From: CAYVKY01 sp964452115
Lineage (GTDB): Bacteria; Bacteroidota; Ignavibacteria; Tepidaquicellales; Tepidaquicellaceae
NCBI GenBank assembly: GCA_964452115.1
Contig: CAYVKY010000075.1
Coordinates: 1 to 10,907 of the forward strand
Length of the DNA stretch: 10,907 nt
Direction: 5' to 3'
In this document: one piece after another, positions 1 through 5,845 of the stretch
Layout: each line of letters begins with the position of its first letter
How positions within the stretch are numbered: the first letter of the stretch is position 1
The notes under the pieces: generated by a model
What the model was told of the DNA's origin: nothing
Seen by the model: only the letters and a program-made list of their open reading frames with translations
Databases searched by the model: none
Program-made: the position numbers and the translations under genes

Positions 1-1
1 A

Positions 2-1393
2 AAAACGGATGAACTGATGGCAACCGTCAGATATCTTGCATCGCCGGAACTTTACGGAAGATTATCCGGCAGCGAAGGATTCGTTAAAGCCGCAAATTAT
101 ATGGCTGACGAATTTAAAAAGCTGAATCTTAAACCTGCATTCAAAAAATCTTACTTCGATAACTTCACGACTGAATATAATGACATAAAGGAAGCTGATT
201 TTTATTACAAAAAAGATGACGGTACGCTGATTTCATTTGAACTCGGAACTGACTTTATCTGCAGGGGTTTCACAGGTTCGGGAGATGTTGTCGGGAAACT
301 TGTTTTCTGCGGATACGGAATTTCCGACCCTCAAAATTCTTATGACGACTATGCGGCAATAAATACGAACGGCTGCATCGCAGTGGTATTCAAAGGCAAC
401 CCTTCGTATAAAATAAACGACAAATCATATTCGCTTACTCTGCGGGAAAAAGCCGCCGCTGCAAAGCTTCACGGATGCAAAGCGATTGTATTTATTTCGA
501 TGCCGAATGACAAACCTCCGCAAAAGCTTATAGGCAGTGTGTTTGACGGCGATTACAATCCCGCACTTCTGGATTTTCCGATGGTGCATCTGAGTCTGGA
601 TGCGGTAAAATTTCTTTTTGATAAATCAACCGGCGAAATGAAAGCGCTTCAGACATTGATAGACAGCACACAAGCGCCGCATTCATTTACTGTGCCGGGA
701 GGGATTGCGGACATTAATGTTAATGCAGATTACACACACGCGCAGCCTACAATGAATGTTGCCGGAATTTACGAAGGTTCGGACCCCGTGCTCAAACATA
801 AGTATCTTGTAATCGGCGCGCATCTTGACCACGTCGGAGGTCAGGCGCACACGGTTTACTTCCCGGGTGCAAATGATAATGCATCGGGAAGCGCTGCGGT
901 GCTTCAGCTTGCCCGCGCTTTTGCACTTAATAAAATTGATTCAAAGTATTCGATAATATTTTTGCTTAATTCAAACGAAGAATCGGGATTTCAGGGCGCA
1001 TCGCACTTTGTGAATAACACAATTTACAAACCAGATGATATGCTGGCATATTTCAATATTGACTGCATCGGCAGAGGCGACAGCATACGCGTAGGAAACG
1101 GTGAGAGCTGTCCCGTGCTGTATTCGTTGGCACGGAGCGTTGATTCTGCAGGTGCAAGATACGTCGTGAACGGCACCTGGTCGGGCGGCGGCGCTGATGC
1201 AGTACCTTTCTATCAGAAGAAAGTGCCTTCATTGTATTTTGTAACAACTAACAGTTATGATTTTCTTCACCTTCCCGGAGATAAACCCGAAACTCTGAAC
1301 CCTGCGCTCTTCACGGAAACGGTAAAACTAATTTACGGCACGGCTTGCAGAGTTGCAAACGGAGACTATACAAGGGAAGAAATTGTGAAATGA
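2..1393 (+). CDS. M28-family zinc aminopeptidase with PA-like insert, 5' end outside window
   Basis: The reading frame is open from base 2, and the residues before the first ATG (base 17) already read like the M28 N-terminal region (YLASPELYGRLSGSEG), so the true start and any signal peptide lie upstream. Numbering from that ATG, the di-zinc site is intact: H269 and D271 (GAHLDHVGG), bridging D287 (GANDNASG), E321-E322 (NSNEESGFQG, general base plus metal ligand), D349 (FNIDCIGRG) and H418 (FLHLPGD). Residues about 90-200 (GKLVFCGYGI to LHGCKAIVFI) look like the protease-associated domain often inserted in secreted M28 enzymes. Family knowledge: such proteins are periplasmic or secreted metallo-aminopeptidases releasing N-terminal residues from peptides. 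The natural substrate cannot be read. The stop codon overlaps the start of the next gene, so the two are probably co-translated. Confidence 0.9.
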   Translation, partial: KTDELMATVRYLASPELYGRLSGSEGFVKAANYMADEFKKLNLKPAFKKSYFDNFTTEYNDIKEADFYYKKDDGTLISFELGTDFICRGFTGSGDVVGKLVFCGYGISDPQNSYDDYAAINTNGCIAVVFKGNPSYKINDKSYSLTLREKAAAAKLHGCKAIVFISMPNDKPPQKLIGSVFDGDYNPALLDFPMVHLSLDAVKFLFDKSTGEMKALQTLIDSTQAPHSFTVPGGIADINVNADYTHAQPTMNVAGIYEGSDPVLKHKYLVIGAHLDHVGGQAHTVYFPGANDNASGSAAVLQLARAFALNKIDSKYSIIFLLNSNEESGFQGASHFVNNTIYKPDDMLAYFNIDCIGRGDSIRVGNGESCPVLYSLARSVDSAGARYVVNGTWSGGGADAVPFYQKKVPSLYFVTTNSYDFLHLPGDKPETLNPALFTETVKLIYGTACRVANGDYTREEIVK

Positions 1394-2277
1394 AAAATAT
1401 TTTAATAGTAATACTTATAATTTTAATTCAGGGATGCGGCGGGAAAAAAGCACCTGAAGGGAATATTATTCTGAAAATTAAAGATGACTCCGGAGCGGAA
1501 ATCACCTTCGATAAATATCCGGAAAGAATAATTTCACTCGCACCGAATATCACTGAAACAATTTATGCACTTCACGCAGAAGGCAGACTCGCAGGCGTAA
1601 CAAAGTACTGCAACTATCCGCCCGAAGCACAGCAGAAGAAAATTATCGGAGGAATGATTGACCCGGATATTGAAATTATCACGTCTCTAAAGCCAGACCT
1701 GATAATTGAAACAACGGAAGGAAATTCGAAGGCAAGTTATCAGGCGCTCGTGAATGCGGGGTTCAAAGTGTTTATGCTGAATCCGCAGGACATAAACGGC
1801 ATCACACGAATGATAAAATCAATCGGCGAAATCACAAACACTATGCCGCGAGCGATTGAACTTTCGGACAGCATAACGAATGCAAAAATAATTTTCGAAA
1901 ATAATCTGAAGAATTCAAAACCCGCTGCTGTACTGGTGCTGCTTTCAATCAACCCGCTGATAACGTGCAACAGTACTACATACATAAATCAGGTAGTCGA
2001 ACTTTCCGGATTCGAAAATATTTATAAAAACGAACCGCTGCCTTATCCGAATATCAGCATCGAAGATGTGAATCTGAAAAATCCCGGTTACATAATTATC
2101 ACCTCGGATATTGCGGATGCGGGAGGAAATTATCTGAATTTTCTGAAACGGAATTTTTCGGGAACGAAAGCTGTATTGAACGGAAATATAATCGTTGCAA
2201 ATGCCGACCTGCTCTCACGTCCGGGTCCGAGAATTATTCAGGCGGTAAATGATTTGATAAATAAAAAAAAACGATAA
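1390..2277 (+). CDS. BtuF/FhuD-type ABC substrate-binding lipoprotein (cobalamin or iron complex)
   Basis: This is a 295-residue protein. The start at 1390 was chosen because it opens a textbook lipoprotein signal: MKN, a hydrophobic run, then IQGC with the lipidated cysteine at residue 16. It also overlaps the peptidase stop as ATGA. An upstream in-frame ATG at 1345 would bury this signal. The fold signature of the helical-backbone binding proteins (Peripla_BP_2) is clear: PERIISLAPNITE (44-56), VTKYCNYPPEA (70-80), DIEIITSLKPDLII (93-106), YPNISIEDV (219-227), and the closing SRPGPRIIQAV (276-286). The CNYPPEA and RPGPR stretches are most like BtuF, the vitamin B12 carrier, but siderophore or haem carriers share the fold. 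No cognate permease or ATPase lies beside it on this strand. The partners may be upstream of the window, or it may share the permease in the opposing operon. Confidence 0.82.
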   Translation: MKNILIVILIILIQGCGGKKAPEGNIILKIKDDSGAEITFDKYPERIISLAPNITETIYALHAEGRLAGVTKYCNYPPEAQQKKIIGGMIDPDIEIITSLKPDLIIETTEGNSKASYQALVNAGFKVFMLNPQDINGITRMIKSIGEITNTMPRAIELSDSITNAKIIFENNLKNSKPAAVLVLLSINPLITCNSTTYINQVVELSGFENIYKNEPLPYPNISIEDVNLKNPGYIIITSDIADAGGNYLNFLKRNFSGTKAVLNGNIIVANADLLSRPGPRIIQAVNDLINKKKR

Positions 2278-2294
2278 TCTCTTATCGTTTTTTT
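2265..2294 (+). terminator. Hairpin terminator after the binding-protein gene
   Basis: The run of A followed by CGATAA (2265-2277) pairs with TTATCG followed by a T run (2282-2294) across a 4-base TCTC loop, giving up to 13 base pairs with a U tract on the 3' side. The TAA stop of the preceding gene is part of the left arm. The A and T tracts flank both sides, so it could work in both directions and also stop transcription arriving from the glycosyltransferase on the other strand. Confidence 0.8.
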
Positions 2295-2340
2295 CATGTA
2301 CCCAACAAAAATAAACCACTTCACCCTTTTTTCTCCACCC

Positions 2341-2359
2341 ATTAGTCCCCTTGGCTAAT
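2341..2359. repeat. Small stem-loop in the 2295-2530 gap
   Basis: ATTAGTC (2341-2347) pairs with GGCTAAT (2353-2359), counting one G-T wobble, around a 5-base loop. The loop and right arm contain CCCTTGGC (2348-2355), which recurs at 2482-2489 in the next stem-loop. The surrounding strand from about 2316 is pyrimidine-rich (purine-rich on the minus strand). It does not code for a recognisable protein. Confidence 0.45.
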
Positions 2360-2451
2360 TCGTACTCCCACATAATAATATATATACATTTAATTCGTTT
2401 TTCGGAAAAAATTTGTAAAAAAAATTATTTTTTTTTAAATATTAGTTTAAA

Positions 2452-2487
2452 CAAGGGATATAAGGACAGGGTTCACCCCTGCCCTTG
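2452..2487. repeat. GC-rich compound hairpin in the glycosyltransferase 3' flank
   Basis: AAGGACAGGG (2462-2471) pairs with CCCTGCCCTT (2477-2486) with a single A-C mismatch and a TTCAC loop. Alternatively the right arm CCCTTG (2482-2487) pairs with CAAGGG (2452-2457), extending the CAGGG/CCCTG core. No U tract follows on either strand, so it is not a typical intrinsic terminator. It stands out as a G+C island in very A+T-rich sequence, just after an A8-TTA-T9 stretch (2417-2436). It may be a copy of a dispersed genomic repeat, but that cannot be tested here. Confidence 0.5.
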
Positions 2488-2530
2488 GCATAACCGGAAT
2501 TACTTCCTGATTATATGCACGAACATTTAT

Positions 2531-3370
2531 TTAAGTCAGAAAATAATTTGATGAAAAGTTTTTGTAAATCCTGTAACCTATTCCGAATCCTCCTGTATTT
2601 GCGCTGAGTATCCCCTTGCGTATATTCGTTATAGACTTTGCGCTATTATGGAGTTTATGTTTATCCCAGTATCTTTTATTCAGAATTTTCCGCCTGTCTT
2701 CATCATTTTCAAGCGTGTTCAGATACTTCGGCACCTTGCTGCAATTCAGATGCTTCAGCCCCAGAGCTTTTGCGCGCAGAATCAGATCAAAATCCTCATA
2801 ACCTTCGGCCGAAGGATTTTCATTGTATCCGCCGAGTCTGTAAAAATTATTCCGCGATATGCAGATTTTTCCGAAATTGCCGTCATCATAATTTTTAAAA
2901 AACTGAAGTACGATGTCTTCGCCGTATTCATTGAAGATATAATTTATCAGGTTTGCATAATTTTCGCCCGTGAAATTATATCCGTTCAGGCTGCAGAGAA
3001 TTTCGCCCTTGGCAATTTTATGCGCAAGATTTTTTGCAACGCTTTCACTCCATTGGTTTGTATCGGGAGTGTAATAGTAATTAAGGATTCCCTTTTCTAT
3101 ATACTCATTCAGGTTTTTATATATGTACTTGTCCAGTTCGTCATTGGAATTGTAATTCAGAACCACAAATTCTATTCCCGGATATTTACAGTTATCCATT
3201 ACATTTTTCAAAAGCGTTTCCTTTAACTCTTGCAGTATGTTCATTCCTGCAATGCACATGGATATCTTATAGAATTTATATTTCGGATTATATAATATTC
3301 TTCTCTTTACATCTTTCATCGGCAGAATTTTCTTCTGATATGTATCTTTATTAAGCAAATTAATATTCAT
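2531..3370 (-). CDS. Family-2 (GT-A) glycosyltransferase-like protein, altered D-x-D site
   Basis: This 279-residue protein starts with the GT2-type first strand (KFYKISMCIAGMN, 32-44; EFVVLNYNSND, 67-77). It has the conserved AKNLAHKIAKGEILCSLN block (112-129), and ends its catalytic part with RLGGYNE (178-184) and GYEDFDLILRAKALG (190-204). The last block is the acceptor-site signature of the galactosyltransferase C-terminal (Glyco_transf_7C) type. Family members normally have a metal-binding D-x-D after the AKGEILC strand; here the positions read N129-G130-Y131. The enzyme may be inactive, metal-independent, or may use other ligands such as E192-D193. No signal peptide or membrane segment is visible, so it is probably cytoplasmic. 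It lies 70 bases downstream of the large terminase gene on the same strand. Acceptor sugar or protein unknown. The first ATG was kept; M18 is an alternative start. Confidence 0.75.
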   Translation of the reverse strand: MNINLLNKDTYQKKILPMKDVKRRILYNPKYKFYKISMCIAGMNILQELKETLLKNVMDNCKYPGIEFVVLNYNSNDELDKYIYKNLNEYIEKGILNYYYTPDTNQWSESVAKNLAHKIAKGEILCSLNGYNFTGENYANLINYIFNEYGEDIVLQFFKNYDDGNFGKICISRNNFYRLGGYNENPSAEGYEDFDLILRAKALGLKHLNCSKVPKYLNTLENDEDRRKILNKRYWDKHKLHNSAKSITNIRKGILSANTGGFGIGYRIYKNFSSNYFLT

Positions 3371-3385
3371 AATATTATTTTAAAT

Positions 3386-3391
3386 ATTATA
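3386..3391 (-). promoter_or_regulatory. Possible -10 box for the glycosyltransferase gene
   Basis: On the minus strand this reads TATAAT, 15 bases before the ATG at 3370, within a TTTGTTATAAT context. No convincing -35 box is present, and the region is so A+T-rich that such a match can occur by chance. There is no Shine-Dalgarno sequence in front of this ATG. Confidence 0.22.
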
Positions 3392-3440
3392 ACAAATCTT
3401 GATAAAAATAATTTCATTTATAATTCTTAATTTTTAATGA

Positions 3441-4631
3441 TCAAAGCATTCGCACACTGTAACTTTTTACATTTTTATTATATGTATAAATCGCATACCT
3501 TATTGCATCCATGCAGTGGTCTTCAAATTTTACGGGCTCGTCAATAAGATTGCCGTCTTTATCCTGCTTGTATGAATATGACAGCACTTCCTTGTTTATT
3601 CCCTCGTTTTCCGGGAGTGAATAAATTTTGCACGATTTAAAAAAATCAATTCCGTCTTTCACGCTTTTATCCGCAGGCATTGCATTGAATCCGGATTTCT
3701 TCAGTTCCGCAATTCTGTTCGGCTCGGCGCAATCGCAGAATATATATTGAGAATGCCCTATGCCAAGTACTTTCATTTGTTCAATCAGTTCGATGTTCGT
3801 AATTTTATTTTTATAAATCATCTCTTTCAGATAATATTCATTGTCCTTAATACCCGCCATCACTAGTGCAGTTTTATTGTTGTAGCCGAAATCCAGTCCG
3901 TATATCACTTCGTCAAATTTTGAAGGGTACTGCTGCAGAATTTCAAACGGTTTATAAATAATATTTTTCAGCACACCCCATTCGCCCAGAGCATATATAT
4001 TATAAAATTCCTCATCCTGATTTTTTAAATCAAGCAGAACGTTTTTATATTCTTCGTCAATAAATTTATTGTCGAGGTACGTGGTTTTCATTTTTACGGA
4101 ATCTTTCAGACACGTGGTATTGAGCCAGTGATGGGCATTTACGGGATTATAGGTCATAATAATCTGCTTGTAGTTTTTCAGCTTACCCCTGAGGCGCAAA
4201 TCCAGCTGCGTAAAGTCCCGTTTATCGAGCTCGGTTGCTTCTTCAATCCATATCGAAGAAATACCAAATATGGATTTTAATTTTTCCGCATCATCGAGTC
4301 CCGAAATTATAAATTCGCTTCCCGTCAGAGTGTTCTTTATATTCAGGTCGCCGTCTTTGAACGAGTAATATTTTTCAAGTCCGGATGAGTATATCATCGC
4401 TTTGATGAGGCTGTACTGCGACTGCCTCACAGTGCGTGCTACTTTTCTCGCAAGCAGAATTTTGTGATTTTTCTCAAGCACGGTTCGCAGTATGAGTTTC
4501 TGAGCCGCAAATACGCTCTTGCCCGAGCCCGCTCCGCCGTATATCTGCAGGTATCGGCTTTTATCGTGAAGCAGCGGACGGTAAATTTTGTTCACCGGCG
4601 AGAGGTCTATGCAAAAGTTCAATCTTTTCAT
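3441..4631 (-). CDS. terL: Phage terminase large subunit (PBSX type), full length
   Basis: This 396-residue packaging motor and nuclease has every key site visible. The ATPase half shows Walker A GGAGSGKS (32-39), Walker B SIWIEEA (126-132, with E130-E131) and coupling motif MTYNP (159-163). The RNase H-like nuclease half shows GLDFGY with D247, FCDCAEP with D300, and EDHCMDAIRYAIY with D375. Family knowledge: TerL threads concatemeric phage DNA into a procapsid using ATP and cuts it to length. The Walker B acid EE pair is normal for the PBSX-like group. The gene begins 2 bases after the TerS stop, with a GAGGAT ribosome-binding-like sequence inside the end of TerS, so the pair should be translationally coupled. 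The portal gene normally expected next is absent; a glycosyltransferase follows. No frameshift or missing motif suggests decay. Confidence 0.93.
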   Translation of the reverse strand: MKRLNFCIDLSPVNKIYRPLLHDKSRYLQIYGGAGSGKSVFAAQKLILRTVLEKNHKILLARKVARTVRQSQYSLIKAMIYSSGLEKYYSFKDGDLNIKNTLTGSEFIISGLDDAEKLKSIFGISSIWIEEATELDKRDFTQLDLRLRGKLKNYKQIIMTYNPVNAHHWLNTTCLKDSVKMKTTYLDNKFIDEEYKNVLLDLKNQDEEFYNIYALGEWGVLKNIIYKPFEILQQYPSKFDEVIYGLDFGYNNKTALVMAGIKDNEYYLKEMIYKNKITNIELIEQMKVLGIGHSQYIFCDCAEPNRIAELKKSGFNAMPADKSVKDGIDFFKSCKIYSLPENEGINKEVLSYSYKQDKDGNLIDEPVKFEDHCMDAIRYAIYTYNKNVKSYSVRML

Positions 4632-4633
4632 TT

Positions 4634-4996
4634 TTATTTATCCTCATCGCCGAATCCGAGTTTTACATTTATAATTTTTTCTTCCTGCTCGCTTGCGATG
4701 TCATTTTTATCTTTCCACCCGAACCTGTTTTTCATCAGAAACATCCAAGCGCTGCCGTTGAATTTCGGAATCTCCCCGCTTATGCCCTCAAGTCCGATTC
4801 TCTCGCAATAAAGCCGCCCTTCGCGCTTTGCCTGATTAATCATTTTCAAAAAATGCGTACCGCCGCTTTTTTCATCCAGTTCTTTTGCGGTATTTTCCAC
4901 TTCCTCAAAACCCGCATCCAGAAACGACATTTCGGAAAATCCCTTTTTCAAATGGCTGCAATACGCCGCAATTATCTTATTTTCGCTTGATTTCAT
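4634..4996 (-). CDS. terS: Phage terminase small subunit
   Basis: This 120-residue protein has its start set at 4996 because that ATG carries a strong GGAGGT ribosome-binding site 5 bases upstream. A longer in-frame start at 5071 would add 25 residues with no ribosome-binding site and an out-of-place hydrophobic stretch. The N-terminus (YCSHLKKGFSEMSFLDAGF, 12-30) resembles the DNA-recognition helix region of small terminases. The C-terminal NGSAWMFLMKNRFGWKDK (80-97) is the hallmark end of this group, seen in gp3-like packaging proteins. Family knowledge: TerS forms a ring that recognises the packaging site and stimulates TerL. Position directly before TerL supports the call. The tail (EEKIINVKLGFGDEDK) is typical of the acidic end that contacts TerL. 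Confidence 0.85.
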   Translation of the reverse strand: MKSSENKIIAAYCSHLKKGFSEMSFLDAGFEEVENTAKELDEKSGGTHFLKMINQAKREGRLYCERIGLEGISGEIPKFNGSAWMFLMKNRFGWKDKNDIASEQEEKIINVKLGFGDEDK

Positions 4997-5001
4997 TTTG
5001 T

Positions 5002-5007
5002 ACCTCC
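5002..5007 (-). promoter_or_regulatory. Shine-Dalgarno site that fixes the TerS start
   Basis: On the minus strand the bases read GGAGGT, then ACAAA, then ATG, a near-perfect ribosome-binding site at ideal spacing. DarT, DarG and the glycosyltransferase lack such a site, so the terminase pair is set up for strong translation. Confidence 0.8.
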
Positions 5008-5087
5008 ATACAAAAATAATCAATACAAATCCTTTTTTTTCGTATATTGATTTAGTCCACTGCATCTTCATTATTATAGAAAAAATG

Positions 5088-5118
5088 TATTATAATATTT
5101 CCATTTAGCATAATTATG
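5088..5118. promoter_or_regulatory. Two 10-base palindromes between divergent terS and darT
   Basis: TATTATAATA (5088-5097) and CATAATTATG (5109-5118) are each perfectly self-complementary and lie in the 178-base divergent gap. The first contains TATAAT on both strands and could be a leftward -10 box. Either could be an operator for autoregulation of the toxin-antitoxin pair or of the terminase genes. The A+T-richness makes chance occurrence plausible. Confidence 0.25.
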
Positions 5119-5146
5119 ATTATATCCCTGTATTTTTTATTTTTTT

Positions 5147-5165
5147 TTGAACATATTTGTATAAG
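5147..5165 (+). promoter_or_regulatory. Possible darT promoter
   Basis: CATATTTG (5152-5159) differs by one base from the Bacteroidota -7 element TAnnTTTG, and TATAAG (5160-5165) resembles a general -10 box. Both sit just ahead of the ATG at 5175, implying a very short leader. No clear upstream TTG element lies at the expected distance, so this is tentative. Confidence 0.25.
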
Positions 5166-5174
5166 AATAATTGA

Positions 5175-5834
5175 ATGATGATATTAGAAAATATTTTCTT
5201 ATACCGGATTACTCATATTGAAAATATACCTCATATTCTTAAAAATGGAATAACACACAAAAATTCACCTAATCGAAATACACAATTTGTAAACATTGGA
5301 GATGTTAGCTTAATTAGCACGAGAAATAAAAAAATTGTTAGAGTTGATAACGGCGATACTGCTTTTACAGATTGCCCTAAAATTGCATTAGGAGATTATA
5401 TACCATTTTATTTTGGCACAAGAATGCCAATGCTTTATGTAATTCAGCACGGTGGAAACTTTGTTCAAAACGCTACGTCACCGGAAAATATTGTATATTT
5501 GGTTATTTCATTATACAAAATATTTCATTCGGATATTATGTTTTATTTCACAGACGGACATGCAACAGACAATTTGACCACTTTTTATGATAGGAATAAA
5601 ATTGATGATTTGCCTGCCATAATAGATTGGAATGCACTTAAGTCTAAATTCTGGGCTGGGCAGGAAAACTTGGATATTAAAAGAAAAATGCAAGCAGAAT
5701 TTTTAGTGCAGGGTGATATTCCTTTTGAATATCTTAAAGGTTTTGTATGTTATAATAAGTTAGCAAAGGATAAATTGATTTGTATGGGATGCGATGCAGA
5801 CAGTATAAAAATAAATTTTGAAGCATATTATTAA
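5175..5834 (+). CDS. darT: DarT toxin, DNA-base ADP-ribosyltransferase
   Basis: This 219-residue protein has the full DarT (former DUF4433) layout. The NAD-binding start is YRITHIENIPHILKNGI (10-26), with R11 and H14, followed by ISTR with R50. GDYIPFYFGTRMPMLY (73-88) is a signature block, and YFTDGHATDNLTTFYDR (124-140) a second. KRKMQAEFLV (169-178) carries the catalytic glutamate at E175. Family knowledge: DarT transfers ADP-ribose from NAD+ onto bases in single-stranded DNA, blocking replication, and DarTG modules restrict phages. R50 and E175 correspond by motif to the Arg and Glu shown to be catalytic in the Thermus enzyme. All expected motifs are present, so it should be active. Sampled stretches (5221-5280, 5401-5460, 5701-5760) contain 52 G+C of 180, lower than neighbouring genes, suggesting transfer. 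The choice between ATG 5175 and the adjacent ATG 5178 is arbitrary. Confidence 0.93.
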   Translation: MMILENIFLYRITHIENIPHILKNGITHKNSPNRNTQFVNIGDVSLISTRNKKIVRVDNGDTAFTDCPKIALGDYIPFYFGTRMPMLYVIQHGGNFVQNATSPENIVYLVISLYKIFHSDIMFYFTDGHATDNLTTFYDRNKIDDLPAIIDWNALKSKFWAGQENLDIKRKMQAEFLVQGDIPFEYLKGFVCYNKLAKDKLICMGCDADSIKINFEAYY

Positions 5835-5845
5835 GAAAAAAAATT

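Noticed and set aside
1345..1389. A longer start of the BtuF-like protein inside the peptidase gene.
   Set aside because: It would hide the lipoprotein signal. The ATG at 1390 overlaps the peptidase stop as ATGA, a common coupled arrangement.
1300..1400. Cobalamin riboswitch ahead of the BtuF-like gene.
   Set aside because: The gene starts inside the preceding coding sequence, leaving no leader, and no B12-box-like sequence was seen.
2452..2487. The compound hairpin as an intrinsic terminator of the glycosyltransferase.
   Set aside because: It lacks a following U tract on the minus strand; the A/T-flanked hairpin at 2265-2294 is a better candidate.
2351..2551. A 66-codon plus-strand frame in the 2295-2530 gap.
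   Set aside because: There is no ribosome-binding site, its composition follows homopolymer tracts, and it runs through the hairpin and into the glycosyltransferase end.
2648..3226. A 192-codon open frame antisense to the glycosyltransferase.
   Set aside because: It is composed of hydrophobic, low-complexity residues with no motif, and mirrors a well-supported gene on the other strand.
4997..5071. A 25-residue N-terminal extension of TerS from an upstream ATG.
   Set aside because: It has no ribosome-binding site and adds a hydrophobic stretch not expected in a TerS. The internal ATG at 4996 has GGAGGT at ideal spacing.
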